Made by a program: the position numbers and the translations under genes | Shown: piece by piece, positions 1-8,253 of the stretch | How the letters are laid out: each line of letters opens with the position of its first letter | How positions within the stretch are numbered: the stretch's first letter is position 1 | Notes under the pieces: model-generated | Databases searched by the model: none | What the model was told of the DNA's origin: nothing | What the model saw: only the letters and a program-made list of their open reading frames with translations | From: PNAI01 sp035501735 | GTDB taxonomy: Bacteria > Pseudomonadota > Alphaproteobacteria > Rhizobiales > Xanthobacteraceae | Assembly (NCBI GenBank): GCA_035501735.1 | Contig: DATJVR010000005.1 | Span: forward strand, 1-47,323 | Direction of reading: 5' to 3' | DNA length: 47,323 nt

Positions 1-110
1 TCAGATGAAACGCGATCGGGTCAACGAAATAAGTACGCGCTCATGTTCTTCGTGCGACAGCAGACAGAAATTTGAGCGATGAGTTTGATCGGCAAAAACG
101 AACGATGCAC

Positions 111-893
111 CTAGCGTCCGATGCGCCGTGGCTCGGGCCGCGTGGCCAGCGCCTTCCAGAGCAACTTGTATTTCGGCGTAGCGGCAATGATCGGATCGTG
201 CTGGCCGCAGAAGCTGCGATGCAGTTCGGCCTCGGCGAACAATGCGCCGATCTTGGGCTCGCTGCCTGCCGACAGCAGCGTCAGCCGGTCGAGCGCGCAG
301 GCGAGTGTCGAGCGGTCGATGAAATCGGCGCCGCCTTGGCAGAACCGGCCCGACAGTTCGAGACGCGGATCGTCATAAGCGCGCACGAAGCCGAGGCAGT
401 GCCGCGGCGTGCCTTTGGTCGCTTCGAAGGCGACGGTCGCCAGCGGGCCGAACTTGCTGTCGAGCATTTGCTTGCCGGCCGTTTGCACCGGTCCGAGGCC
501 TGCCGCCGCGGCGACGATCTCGGCCGTCGGGCCGGCGAAGTGGCGGGTCTCGCTGCCCGGCCGGTAGATCTCGACTTGCAAATAGGGTGCGGCGCTGTCC
601 GGCTCGCCCAAACTGAGAATGTCCTTGCGCCCGTCGCCCGCGCGATTGTGCAGGATGGTGTAGTGCGACGGCACGCCGGCGGCTTCGGGGATCGCAAGGG
701 CGAAGGCCGGAAACGGCTTTTCGATCTCGATCCATTGCGGCCGATCATCCCGATTGATGGGATTGATCGCCGGACGCGATTGGAAGATCTGCGCCGCGCC
801 TATGGACAGCACCGTAATTCCACCCAGATATGCGAGCATGCGCACCAGGGTGGCCGGCAACTGTTCGCGCCAGGAATAGAGGGCCGGATGCAT
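111..893 (-). CDS. Hypothetical single-pass membrane-anchored protein
   Basis: A 260-residue protein with one hydrophobic segment near residues 15-37, probably an uncleaved N-terminal anchor because positively charged residues flank it and no clear signal peptidase site follows. The rest is predicted to be periplasmic and contains a few cysteines (HCLGF, GRFCQGG, RSFCGQ) that could form disulfides. I do not recognise a domain. It is transcribed divergently from asd, and the roughly 100 bp between them must hold both promoters. Coding bias is normal for the window. A role in the cell envelope is only a guess from the topology. Confidence 0.75.
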   Translation of the reverse strand: MHPALYSWREQLPATLVRMLAYLGGITVLSIGAAQIFQSRPAINPINRDDRPQWIEIEKPFPAFALAIPEAAGVPSHYTILHNRAGDGRKDILSLGEPDSAAPYLQVEIYRPGSETRHFAGPTAEIVAAAAGLGPVQTAGKQMLDSKFGPLATVAFEATKGTPRHCLGFVRAYDDPRLELSGRFCQGGADFIDRSTLACALDRLTLLSAGSEPKIGALFAEAELHRSFCGQHDPIIAATPKYKLLWKALATRPEPRRIGR

Positions 894-997
894 GACCTTG
901 CGTCCCGTTGTCTTGCGTCCAGTTCTCGCCTAGAAGCCCTGCCATCCGGTAATACCGGAGCGGTCCCGGCCGGATAAAGTTTTTTGGAGCGTTAACA

Positions 998-2032
998 ATG
1001 GGTTACAAAGTCGCCGTGGTGGGCGCCACCGGCAATGTCGGGCGTGAAATGCTCGATGTCCTGGCCGAGCGGGAATTTCCCGCCGACGAGGTGGTGGCGA
1101 TCGCTTCGCGCCGCAGCCAGGGCACCGAATGCTCCTTCGGCGACAAGACGCTGAAGGTGAAGGCGCTCGACCATTACGACTTCTCCGACGTCGACATCTG
1201 CTTGATGTCGGCGGGCGGCGCCGTGTCGAAGGAATGGTCGCCCAAGATCGCGGCCGCCGGCGCCGTGGTGATCGACAATTCGTCGGCCTGGCGCATGGAC
1301 CCGGACGTGCCGCTGATCGTGCCGGAGGTGAACGCCGACGCGGTCAAGGGGTTCGCCAAGAAGAACATCATCGCCAATCCGAACTGCTCGACGGCGCAGC
1401 TCGTAGTCGCGCTGAAGCCGCTGCATGACGCGGCAACGATCAAGCGCGTCGTGGTTTCGACCTATCAATCGGTGTCGGGCGCCGGCAAGGATGCGATGGA
1501 CGAACTGTTCTCGCAGACCAAGGCCGTCTACACCAATGATGATCTGATCAACAAGAAATTCCCCAAGCGTATCGCCTTCAACGTCATCCCCGAGATCGAC
1601 GTGTTCATGGAGGACGGCTACACCAAGGAAGAGTGGAAGATGATGATGGAGACCAAGAAGATTCTTGATCCCAAAATCAAGCTGACCGCGACTTGCGTGC
1701 GCGTGCCGGTGTTCGTCGGCCATTCGGAAGCGGTCAATATCGAATTCGAGAATCCGATCACGGCGGACGAGGCGCGCGAAATCCTGCGCAAGGCGCCCGG
1801 CTGCCTGGTGATCGACAAGCGCGAGCCGGGCGGCTACGTCACGCCCTATGAATGCGTCGGCGAGGACGCCACTTACATCAGCCGCATCCGCGAGGACGGC
1901 ACGGTCGAGAACGGCCTGGAGATGTGGGTCGTCTCCGACAACCTGCGCAAGGGCGCGGCCTTGAACGCGGTGCAGATCGCCGAAGTGTTGATCAACCGCA
2001 AGCTGATCCAGGCCAAGAAGAAGGCGGCCTGA
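998..2032 (+). CDS. asd: Aspartate-semialdehyde dehydrogenase
   Basis: Catalyses NADPH-dependent reduction of aspartyl-4-phosphate to aspartate semialdehyde, the branch point to lysine, diaminopimelate, threonine and methionine. The 344-residue length is usual for the family. The N-terminal Rossmann fold shows GATGNVG at residues 9-15, the phosphate-binding NSSAWRM lies at 94-100, and the active-site cysteine is C130 in NPNCST. The start at 998 is supported by a GGAG Shine-Dalgarno eight bases upstream. The gene stands alone; a REP-like palindrome follows its stop. It supplies the pathway in which dapF of this window acts later. Confidence 0.97.
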   Translation: MGYKVAVVGATGNVGREMLDVLAEREFPADEVVAIASRRSQGTECSFGDKTLKVKALDHYDFSDVDICLMSAGGAVSKEWSPKIAAAGAVVIDNSSAWRMDPDVPLIVPEVNADAVKGFAKKNIIANPNCSTAQLVVALKPLHDAATIKRVVVSTYQSVSGAGKDAMDELFSQTKAVYTNDDLINKKFPKRIAFNVIPEIDVFMEDGYTKEEWKMMMETKKILDPKIKLTATCVRVPVFVGHSEAVNIEFENPITADEAREILRKAPGCLVIDKREPGGYVTPYECVGEDATYISRIREDGTVENGLEMWVVSDNLRKGAALNAVQIAEVLINRKLIQAKKKAA

Positions 2033-2045
2033 ACACATTTCCGGT

Positions 2046-2106
2046 CGTCCCCGCGAAAGCGGGGACCCAGTGCTTGCTTTCTGGATTCCCGCTTGCGCGG
2101 GAATGA
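2046..2106. repeat. REP-like double palindrome downstream of asd
   Basis: Two hairpins in tandem. The first is GTCCCCGC (2047-2054), loop GAAA, GCGGGGAC (2059-2066). The second is TTCCCGC (2086-2092), loop TTGC, GCGGGAA (2097-2103). CCAG at 2067-2070 and CTGG at 2081-2084 can pair around the 10-base linker, so the whole unit can also fold as one cruciform. This architecture is a familiar dispersed repeat in alphaproteobacterial genomes. It sits between convergent asd and the carbonic anhydrase gene and could act as a bidirectional terminator. Confidence 0.8.
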
Positions 2107-2122
2107 GCGGATGTGGCGAGCC

Positions 2123-2791
2123 TCAAAACCTAGGCTGCCCGAACAGCCGCGCGTGGTCCTCGGCCGCGACCGGCGCGAACGCGCCGGTCTTCTCGTCGCG
2201 CACCGAAAGCTCGCCGGTGGCGACGCCGAAATAGGCGCCGTGCACGGCGACCATTCCGCGCTCGATCATCTTGGCGAGGCGCGGGAACGTCATCAGATTG
2301 TCGAGGCTGTTGACGACGTTGGCCTGCTCGAGCCGGGTGAGATAATTCGCCGGCGAAAGTCCGGCGCGCGAAATCTTCGCCGCCGCAGGCGTCATCAGCT
2401 TCATCCAGTTGCCGATGAAGTCGCCGGGCGACAGCGGCTCGGCGTCCTCGGCGAAGGCGCGCACGCCGCCGCATTGCGCGTGGCCGAGCACGACGATGTG
2501 TTTCACTTTCAAGGCAGCGACGCCGAATTCGAGCGCCGCCGAGACGCCGTGGGCGCGCGCGTCCGGCTCATAGGGCGGAACGATATTGGCGACGTTGCGC
2601 ACCACGAACAATTCGCCCGGCCGCGCGTCGAAGATCACTTCCGGTGAAACGCGCGAATCCGAACAGCCGATCACCATCACCAGTGGCGACTGTCCGGCCT
2701 CTGCGAGCGCGCGATAGCGGCTCTGCTCGGCCTTGAGGCGGCCGGTGCGGAATGCGTTGTAGCCGTCGATCAGACGCTGTGGAAACGGCAT
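2123..2791 (-). CDS. Beta-class carbonic anhydrase
   Basis: Interconverts CO2 and bicarbonate, a cytosolic zinc enzyme that feeds bicarbonate to carboxylases. The 222-residue protein carries the complete beta-class signature: C43, D45 and R47 in CSDSR, the SAALEFG segment around 84-90, and the zinc ligands H104 and C107 in GHAQCGG. No segment is missing. It lies 51 bases downstream of the DUF429 gene on the same strand and may be cotranscribed with it. The symbol is left blank because the can/cynT/cah assignment cannot be made from motifs alone. Confidence 0.95.
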   Translation of the reverse strand: MPFPQRLIDGYNAFRTGRLKAEQSRYRALAEAGQSPLVMVIGCSDSRVSPEVIFDARPGELFVVRNVANIVPPYEPDARAHGVSAALEFGVAALKVKHIVVLGHAQCGGVRAFAEDAEPLSPGDFIGNWMKLMTPAAAKISRAGLSPANYLTRLEQANVVNSLDNLMTFPRLAKMIERGMVAVHGAYFGVATGELSVRDEKTGAFAPVAAEDHARLFGQPRF

Positions 2792-2842
2792 GGCGGTTGA
2801 GGAGCGTTGAAGTCGAAGAAGGTCGGCGAGGTTTCAGCACAT

Positions 2843-3586
2843 TTACGCCCAGATCGCCATCGGCAATCCGAACTTGTCCCGTTCCGGCGGATCGGGGAAC
2901 GGCTTGGCCGCGCCCGCATGGATTCGCCGTGCGACGGCGGCGCAGGCGAGCGCATCGATCAGATCGTCCGCGCCTGCGCCGTCGGGCGGCGCGGCGTCGA
3001 CGGCGTCCTTCGGCAAGCCGGCCGCGCGCAGCAACTCGCGGCGCAGCACGAGCCCGGGCGCGTAGGGCCGGCTTTTCACCTTTTTCGGTTGGGTCAGCGC
3101 GCGCCCGCCGTTCAGCCGCCAGAACGCCACCTCCGGGTGAACCTCGAACACGCGCGCGACAAACCCGGGTTCCGCGCGCAAGGCTTCGTCCACCTCGCGG
3201 ATCTTCGGCGCGATGTTGAACAACTGCTTCGACACCTTGCGCGGCGGATCGGACGCCGCCAGCGCCAGCCGGCAGGCGGCGCGATAATCGGTTGCATAGA
3301 TCGCCCCCCGCGCCGGCACGGAGAACACCGACGACTGCCGCGCGCCGAGCAGCGGCCGCACCGCATTCTCCGCCGCCCGCCCGCCCTTGCCGGCGCGCTC
3401 CGGCAGGCCGATCGGCATGTCGACGGCAATGATCGCGGGTGCTTCCACCGCCGAAAAAATTTCGTTAAAACGCGCGACGATCCGCAGGCGCACCTCAGCT
3501 TCGCCGGTCCGGATGAAGGCGACCATCCATCCGGCTGGGCAGCCGTCGACCCCTGCGAGCCAGACATCAGCTGAGCCCTTATCCAT
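2843..3586 (-). CDS. DUF429 domain protein (predicted RNase H-like fold)
   Basis: A 247-residue protein beginning with the DUF429 hallmark AGVDGCPAGW at 11-20. Its aspartate D14 resembles the first acidic residue of RNase H-like folds. A second acidic strand, IIAVDMPIGLPE, follows at about residues 53-64, and DLIDALACAAVARR near the C-terminus completes the usual pattern. The family is predicted to be nuclease-like, but its biological role is not established. It is cytosolic, with no signal or membrane segment. It is probably the first gene of a two-gene unit with the carbonic anhydrase. Confidence 0.85.
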   Translation of the reverse strand: MDKGSADVWLAGVDGCPAGWMVAFIRTGEAEVRLRIVARFNEIFSAVEAPAIIAVDMPIGLPERAGKGGRAAENAVRPLLGARQSSVFSVPARGAIYATDYRAACRLALAASDPPRKVSKQLFNIAPKIREVDEALRAEPGFVARVFEVHPEVAFWRLNGGRALTQPKKVKSRPYAPGLVLRRELLRAAGLPKDAVDAAPPDGAGADDLIDALACAAVARRIHAGAAKPFPDPPERDKFGLPMAIWA

Positions 3587-3674
3587 GCCGGCACCCTACT
3601 CCGTTGCGCTCCGCCGAAAGTCGCTTGCGCCCATTTCGCTCGCGGCCGAAGATGATTGTCGGGGCTGAGTTAGC

Positions 3675-5066
3675 ATGACGATACAAGAGCCGCAGGCACA
3701 ATCGACCGCCGAGCGCGAGTTCAAGCAGCGCATCGATGCCGCGCGCGCCGCCTTCGATGCCGGGCGCTTGCCCGATGCCCTACAGCTCTATTCCGATCTT
3801 GCCCGGGATTTTCCGTTCCACCCGATGCCGCACGCCAATCTCGGCCTGATATTGCGCCGCATCGGCAAGCCCGAGGCCGCGGTCATCAGCTACCAGCGCG
3901 CCTTGGCGCTCGTGCCCGACAATCCGAGCGTGATGTCGAGCCTCGGCAACGCGTTGCGTTCGCTCGGTCGCATCACCGAGGCCGAGAAACTGCAGGCGCG
4001 AACGCTGAAGCTTGCGCCGGACGATCGGTCGCTGCGCTACAACTACGCTCTGACGCTGCGCGACATGCGCAAGCTCAACGAGGCTTTGCGGCTGTTGTCG
4101 GCGCTTCACGCCGAACAGCCCGACGACGCCGAAGTCGCCTGGGACCTCGCGATCACGCAATTGCAGCTGGGCGACTACAGCAAGGGCTTCAAGAATTACG
4201 AAGCGCGCTGGCGGCTCGCCCGCAACGAGACCAAGCTGCGCGACGGCCCGCAATGGACGGGCGAAGACATCGCCGGAAAGCGCCTCCTGCTGCAGAGCGA
4301 ACAGGGGTTCGGCGACGCCATTCAATTCGCCCGATATGTCCGGTTGGTCGCGGAGCGCGGCGCCCGCATCGTGCTCGAATGCCTGCCCGAGCTTCGCCCG
4401 CTCTTTGCGACCATTCCCGGCGTCGAGGAGATCGTCATCAAGGGAAGCCAAACGCCTGACGCTGACCTTTCTATCCCCCTGTTGAGCCTGCCGCGCATTT
4501 TCGGCACTTCGCTGGCGACCATTCCGGCGCAAATTCCCTATCTGCGTTCCGCCAACGTCATGACCCTCCCGCGCCGGCCCGGAACGAATCTCCGCGTCGG
4601 CCTGATATGGGCGGGAAAACCCACGCCGCGGGATCGCTCATGGCCGCTGCCGCTGCTCGCCACCTTGATGGAAAATCCGCAAATTGCATTTTTCAGCCTG
4701 CAGACCGGCCCGCGTGCCGCCGAACTGGCGGCAGCCGGCTACGATCGGCTCGCGGTCGATCTCGGCCCGCATCTGAAGGATTTTTCGGCGACCGCCGCCG
4801 CCATGAACGCGCTTGATCTCATCGTCACCATCGATACCGCCTCCGCGCATCTCGCCGGTGCGCTCGGCCGACCCACGATCGTGCTGTTGCGTTACGTGTC
4901 CGATTGGCGCTGGCACGACTATCGCGAGGATTCGCCTTGGTATCCGAGCTTGCGATTGTTCCGCCAGCCCAAGCCCGATGATTTTGCCCAGCCGGTCGAG
5001 CGCGTGCGCGAAGAACTTAAGCGTTTGGCGAGCGGCAGCGCACCCGCCCAGCAGCCGGCCGCCTAG
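3675..5066 (+). CDS. TPR-repeat protein with C-terminal GT9-like domain
   Basis: A 463-residue protein with two parts. Residues of about 15-180 form tetratricopeptide repeats (for example YSDLARDFPFHPMPHANLGL and the following ALALVPDNPSVMSSLGNAL pattern). Residues of about 195-450 resemble glycosyltransferase family 9 / heptosyltransferase folds, with GFGDAIQ in the first half and the nucleotide-sugar region IDTASAHLAGALGRPT in the second. There is no signal peptide. Such fusions are common in Rhizobiales and their acceptors are mostly unknown. It is followed after 18 bases by the CitE-like gene, probably in one transcript. Glycosyltransfer is inferred from the fold only. Confidence 0.85.
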   Translation: MTIQEPQAQSTAEREFKQRIDAARAAFDAGRLPDALQLYSDLARDFPFHPMPHANLGLILRRIGKPEAAVISYQRALALVPDNPSVMSSLGNALRSLGRITEAEKLQARTLKLAPDDRSLRYNYALTLRDMRKLNEALRLLSALHAEQPDDAEVAWDLAITQLQLGDYSKGFKNYEARWRLARNETKLRDGPQWTGEDIAGKRLLLQSEQGFGDAIQFARYVRLVAERGARIVLECLPELRPLFATIPGVEEIVIKGSQTPDADLSIPLLSLPRIFGTSLATIPAQIPYLRSANVMTLPRRPGTNLRVGLIWAGKPTPRDRSWPLPLLATLMENPQIAFFSLQTGPRAAELAAAGYDRLAVDLGPHLKDFSATAAAMNALDLIVTIDTASAHLAGALGRPTIVLLRYVSDWRWHDYREDSPWYPSLRLFRQPKPDDFAQPVERVREELKRLASGSAPAQQPAA

Positions 5067-5084
5067 AGTGAGAATGGGACCGCA

Positions 5085-5969
5085 ATGAGCGTCCGCCCGC
5101 GCCGCAGCGTGCTCTATATGCCCGGTTCCAATGCCCGCGCGATCGAAAAGGCGCGCACGCTTGCCGTCGACGGCGTGATCCTTGATCTCGAAGATGCGGT
5201 CGCGCCCGACTCCAAGGTGCAGGCCCGCCGGCAGGTGGTGGAGGCCGTCAGGGCAGGCGGCTTCGGCGCGCGCGAGGTTTTCATTCGCGTCAACGGCATC
5301 GACTCGCCTTGGCATGCGGAAGACATGGATGCCGCCACCCACGCCGCGCCCGACGCCATCCTGGTGCCGAAGATCGGCTCGGTCGAGCAGCTCGAACGGG
5401 TCGGCCAGCGCCTGCTCGACATGAAGATCGATCTGAAGGTTCGCATCTGGGCGATGATCGAGACGCCCGAAGCCATTTTCAACATCAACGCGCTCGCCGC
5501 GGAAGCGCATGATTCCGAGGCGCGTCTTGCCGGCTTCGTCATCGGCACCAACGATCTCGCCAAGGAAACGCGGGCGCGCATCGTGCCCGGCCGCGCGCCG
5601 ATGCTGCCATGGCTTGCGCAATGCATCTTGGCGGCGCATGCGCATCGCATCGACATCCTCGACGGCGTCTACAACGACATCGGCGACGCCGAAGGCTTTG
5701 CGCAAGAATGTGGGCAAGGACGCGACATGGGCTTCGACGGCAAGACAATCATTCATCCGACCCAGATCGAAGCCTGCAATGCCGCGTTCTCTCCCTCTGC
5801 CGACGAAGTCGCCGAGGCGCGCAAGACGATCGCCGCGTTCGATCGGCCGGAGAACAAGGACAAGGGCGTGGTGCAGATCGACGGCCGCATGGTCGAGCGC
5901 ATGCACGCCGACATGGCGCGGCGCACGGTGGCGATCGCGGAAGCGATCGCCACGTCGAGCAGAGCCTAA
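5085..5969 (+). CDS. CitE-like HpcH/HpaI-family CoA ester lyase
   Basis: A 294-residue TIM-barrel enzyme of the CitE/malyl-CoA lyase family. Signature segments are LDLEDAV (34-40), RVNG (68-71), the metal ligand E126 in MIETP, GTNDLAKETR (154-163) and the C-terminal GFDGKTIIHP, typical of malyl-CoA or citramalyl-CoA lyases and malyl-CoA thioesterases. The family makes or breaks C-C bonds next to acyl-CoA thioesters with Mg2+. The exact substrate cannot be read from the motifs. No citrate lyase alpha or gamma subunit lies nearby, so it is not part of a classical citrate lyase. Confidence 0.88.
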   Translation: MSVRPRRSVLYMPGSNARAIEKARTLAVDGVILDLEDAVAPDSKVQARRQVVEAVRAGGFGAREVFIRVNGIDSPWHAEDMDAATHAAPDAILVPKIGSVEQLERVGQRLLDMKIDLKVRIWAMIETPEAIFNINALAAEAHDSEARLAGFVIGTNDLAKETRARIVPGRAPMLPWLAQCILAAHAHRIDILDGVYNDIGDAEGFAQECGQGRDMGFDGKTIIHPTQIEACNAAFSPSADEVAEARKTIAAFDRPENKDKGVVQIDGRMVERMHADMARRTVAIAEAIATSSRA

Positions 5970-5990
5970 AGCTGATTTAGCGACGCCGGC

Positions 5991-6596
5991 TCACGCCCAC
6001 GGCCGCGCGGCTTTCGCCTTCGCTTCGAAACTGTCGATCTTGCTTTTCTTGACGAGCGTCAGCCCGATGTCGTCGAGCCCGTTGAGCAGGCAGTGCTTGC
6101 GGTGCGGATCAATGTCGAATTTCACCACGCCGCCGTCCGGCCCGCGGATTTCCTGCTTGGCGAGATCGATCGACAGCGTGGCGTTGGCGCCGCGCTCGGC
6201 GTCGTCGAACAATTTCTCGAGATCTTCCGGCGACACCTTGATCGGCAGGATGCCGTTCTTGAAGCAATTGTTGAAGAAGATGTCGCCGAACTGCGTCGAG
6301 ATCACGCAGCGGATGCCGAAATCCAGCAGCGCCCACGGCGCGTGCTCGCGCGAGGAGCCGCAGCCGAAATTGTCGCCGGTCACCAGAATTTTCGCTTTGC
6401 GATAGGCCGGCTTGTTGAGCACGAACTCGGGATTCTCCGAGCCGTCCTGCTTGTAGCGCATGGTGGAGAACAGGGCCTTGCCCAGTCCCGTGCGCTTGAT
6501 GGTTTTGAGGAAGCGCGCGGGGATGATCATGTCGGTATCGACATTGATCATCTTCAGCGGCGCCGCCACGCCCTCCAGCTCGGTGAACTTCTCCAT
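5991..6596 (-). CDS. leuD: 3-isopropylmalate dehydratase small subunit
   Basis: The swivelling domain partner of LeuC in leucine biosynthesis (2-isopropylmalate to 3-isopropylmalate). The start at 6596 gives MEKFTELEGVAAPL, 201 residues, the normal family length. GGAGA seven bases upstream fixes this start over an in-frame ATG at 6617. GDNFGCGSSREHAPWAL is the substrate-loop signature, and KNGILPIK follows. It lies 2.5 kb downstream of leuC on the same strand, with six unrelated genes between, so the LeuCD subunits are not encoded back to back. Confidence 0.96.
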   Translation of the reverse strand: MEKFTELEGVAAPLKMINVDTDMIIPARFLKTIKRTGLGKALFSTMRYKQDGSENPEFVLNKPAYRKAKILVTGDNFGCGSSREHAPWALLDFGIRCVISTQFGDIFFNNCFKNGILPIKVSPEDLEKLFDDAERGANATLSIDLAKQEIRGPDGGVVKFDIDPHRKHCLLNGLDDIGLTLVKKSKIDSFEAKAKAARPWA

Positions 6597-6771
6597 CAGC
6601 GGGTCTCCAATGGGCATTCATATAGGTTTCGTCCTTGGTCATGGCGATTCGGCGCGCGCCGGTCAAGCCCATCCTGAATACCGGATTCGGGGTTGTTCCG
6701 GGCGATTACCCGTTGACTTGGCGCGCAAAAACGCATGAATCAGGCGCACCGGATCAGCCAAAGCGGGCGTC

Positions 6772-7032
6772 ATGAGCGACGAAGTGGCCAAGCGGGAATC
6801 CCTTGAGCGCAAGGATTGGGCAGTAACCGGCGTCTGCATCGGTCTCGCCGGCTTCGGCCTTTCGGCGGTTCCCTTCATCGGCACGAAATATGGCGATTGG
6901 CCCGAAGCGACCGCGCTGGCCATCGGCCTCCTGCCGTTGATCTACATCACCATTCATACGGTCATGCGTTTCAAGGAGCGCCTGCGCGCCATCGAGGACC
7001 GCCTCAGCGCATTGGAGCGCGGCCGGAAATAA
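6772..7032 (+). CDS. Small two-helix membrane protein
   Basis: An 86-residue protein with two predicted membrane helices, at about residues 16-37 and 46-65, then a charged amphipathic tail (RFKERLRAIEDRLSALERGRK) with a heptad-like pattern that could form a short coiled coil in the cytoplasm. No family is recognised. Diverges from leuD. The upstream TTGACT at about 6714 has only a weak match to a -10 element 17 bases later, so the promoter is not certain. Confidence 0.7.
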   Translation: MSDEVAKRESLERKDWAVTGVCIGLAGFGLSAVPFIGTKYGDWPEATALAIGLLPLIYITIHTVMRFKERLRAIEDRLSALERGRK

Positions 7033-7371
7033 TCACAACTTGGCTTCGCGCTTGGCGTCGCGCTTGAACGCGTTTGCGTGTTGCACCTCGCACACCTTGA
7101 TGTCGTATTCGGAATAATATTTCAGCCGCCCTTCGCGCTGCGCCTTCAAGTGCTCGGGATGCGTCCGCCAGGCACGCTGGCCTTCCTCGTGCGCGAACTC
7201 GACAATGGTAACGCGCTCGCCGTCGTCGGCCCAAAAGCCTTTGTGCGAAATGTAGCCGGGGATCGTGACGGCGATCTGCCGCATGCGCTCGACCAGCGTC
7301 TCCTCCGTAATACCGCGCTGGCGGCCGAAGGCCGCGTCACAGGGTGACGGCGAGCAGTCTGAGCCGATCAA
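7033..7371 (-). CDS. ABM-like (antibiotic biosynthesis monooxygenase fold) protein, N-terminus uncertain
   Basis: The body, IPGYISHKGFWADDGERV through AWRTHPEHLKAQREGRLKYYSEYDIKVCEV, matches the small ferredoxin-like ABM fold: a middle strand pair, the AWRxxPEH helix, then a final strand. The family normally starts with a hydrophobic first strand. In this frame that strand is absent, the only upstream start is TTG at 7371, and the first 20 residues (rich in S, P, C and D) do not look like the fold. An in-frame stop lies a little further upstream. The gene may start at an inner ATG and be N-terminally truncated, or may be frameshifted. Function is unknown; many relatives are uncharacterised. 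Confidence 0.6.
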   Translation of the reverse strand: MIGSDCSPSPCDAAFGRQRGITEETLVERMRQIAVTIPGYISHKGFWADDGERVTIVEFAHEEGQRAWRTHPEHLKAQREGRLKYYSEYDIKVCEVQHANAFKRDAKREAKL

Positions 7372-7424
7372 CAGCCTGGCGCAAATCTGTTGTTGAAATG
7401 GAAATTATTGAAAGTTGAAATGAG

Positions 7425-7829
7425 TCACTGTTTTGCGACCTCGCGCATCGACGCGATATCGTTGATCCATCGCTGCTTCGACCGTGACCACCATTGCACC
7501 TTCGGCACGAACTGGTCGCGTTGGCGGATCGTTCCGGCCCGGATGTTGTAGACCTTCGGTCCGTCGCCCGGTGCGGTGGCATAGATCGGCGACCCACAGC
7601 GCGGGCAGAACGCCTGCTCGCGTTTGTTCCCGCTTTCGCCGGTCTTGACGTAGATCGTGGGCTCGCCCGCCACGATCCGGAAATGATCGCTGTGCACCGG
7701 CACCACCGTGCGGAACGCCGAGCCCGACAGCGTCTGGCAGTCCGTGCAATGGCAGATTGCGGCCTTCTCGGGATCAGCCTCGCCCTCGTATTGGATGCCG
7801 CCGCAATGGCAGGCGCCGTCGATTTTCAT
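7425..7829 (-). CDS. GFA / CENP-V family zinc-binding protein, copy 2
   Basis: A 134-residue protein of the GFA (glutathione-dependent formaldehyde-activating enzyme-like) fold. Zinc-binding cysteines are C7 and C9 (ACHCGG), C26, C28 and C31 (CHCTDC), and C75 and C78 (FCPRCGS). The true start is the ATG at 7829: the frame stays open upstream, but only MKIDGACHCGG fits the family. It overlaps the stop of the upstream paralogue by four bases (ATGA), so translation is probably coupled. Most family members have no proven formaldehyde activity, so the enzymatic role stays open. Confidence 0.9.
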   Translation of the reverse strand: MKIDGACHCGGIQYEGEADPEKAAICHCTDCQTLSGSAFRTVVPVHSDHFRIVAGEPTIYVKTGESGNKREQAFCPRCGSPIYATAPGDGPKVYNIRAGTIRQRDQFVPKVQWWSRSKQRWINDIASMREVAKQ

Positions 7830-8242
7830 GCCAGCCCTTTCTGATTTTTCTTGATCGCGCCGATTTCGGTCACCCACGGCCGCGCCGAGCGGTACCAGTT
7901 CTGCACCTTCGGCGTGAGCTGATCGCGCTCGCGCAAGATCCCGACACGGACCATGTACGACTCCTTCGGCCCGTCGCCCGGCGTGGTCGAATAGATCGGC
8001 GAGCCGCATTTCGGACAGAACGCCTGCGCGCGCGGATTGCCGCTCTCGGCCGTGGTCTTGATATAGATCGTCGGCTGGCCCGACAGCATTCTGAAATGCT
8101 GGCCCGGCACCGGTACGTTGGTGCGGAACGCCGTACCGGTGCTCTGCTGGCAATCGGTGCAATGGCAGAGCGCGACCCTCTCCGGGTCCGCCTCCGCCTC
8201 GAATGTGACGTGGCCGCAATGACAGCTTCCGTGGATTTTCAT
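7826..8242 (-). CDS. GFA / CENP-V family zinc-binding protein, copy 1
   Basis: A 138-residue paralogue of the following gene, with the same ligand set: C7 and C9, C26, C28 and C31, and C76 and C79. The two proteins share MKIxGxCHCG, ADPE, CHCTDCQ, FRTxVPV and FCPxCGSPIY, so they arose by tandem duplication. It is the first gene of the coupled pair and begins 11 bases after the stop of the metallopeptidase gene upstream. That spacing suggests one transcript for all three. Confidence 0.9.
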   Translation of the reverse strand: MKIHGSCHCGHVTFEAEADPERVALCHCTDCQQSTGTAFRTNVPVPGQHFRMLSGQPTIYIKTTAESGNPRAQAFCPKCGSPIYSTTPGDGPKESYMVRVGILRERDQLTPKVQNWYRSARPWVTEIGAIKKNQKGLA

Positions 8243-8253
8243 CGTGCGTCTCC

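Noticed and set aside
1..110. A short minus-strand frame closing with TGA at position 1-3
   Set aside because: It has no start codon before running into the overlapping gene at 111-893 and no recognisable sequence. The first 110 bases are left without a feature.
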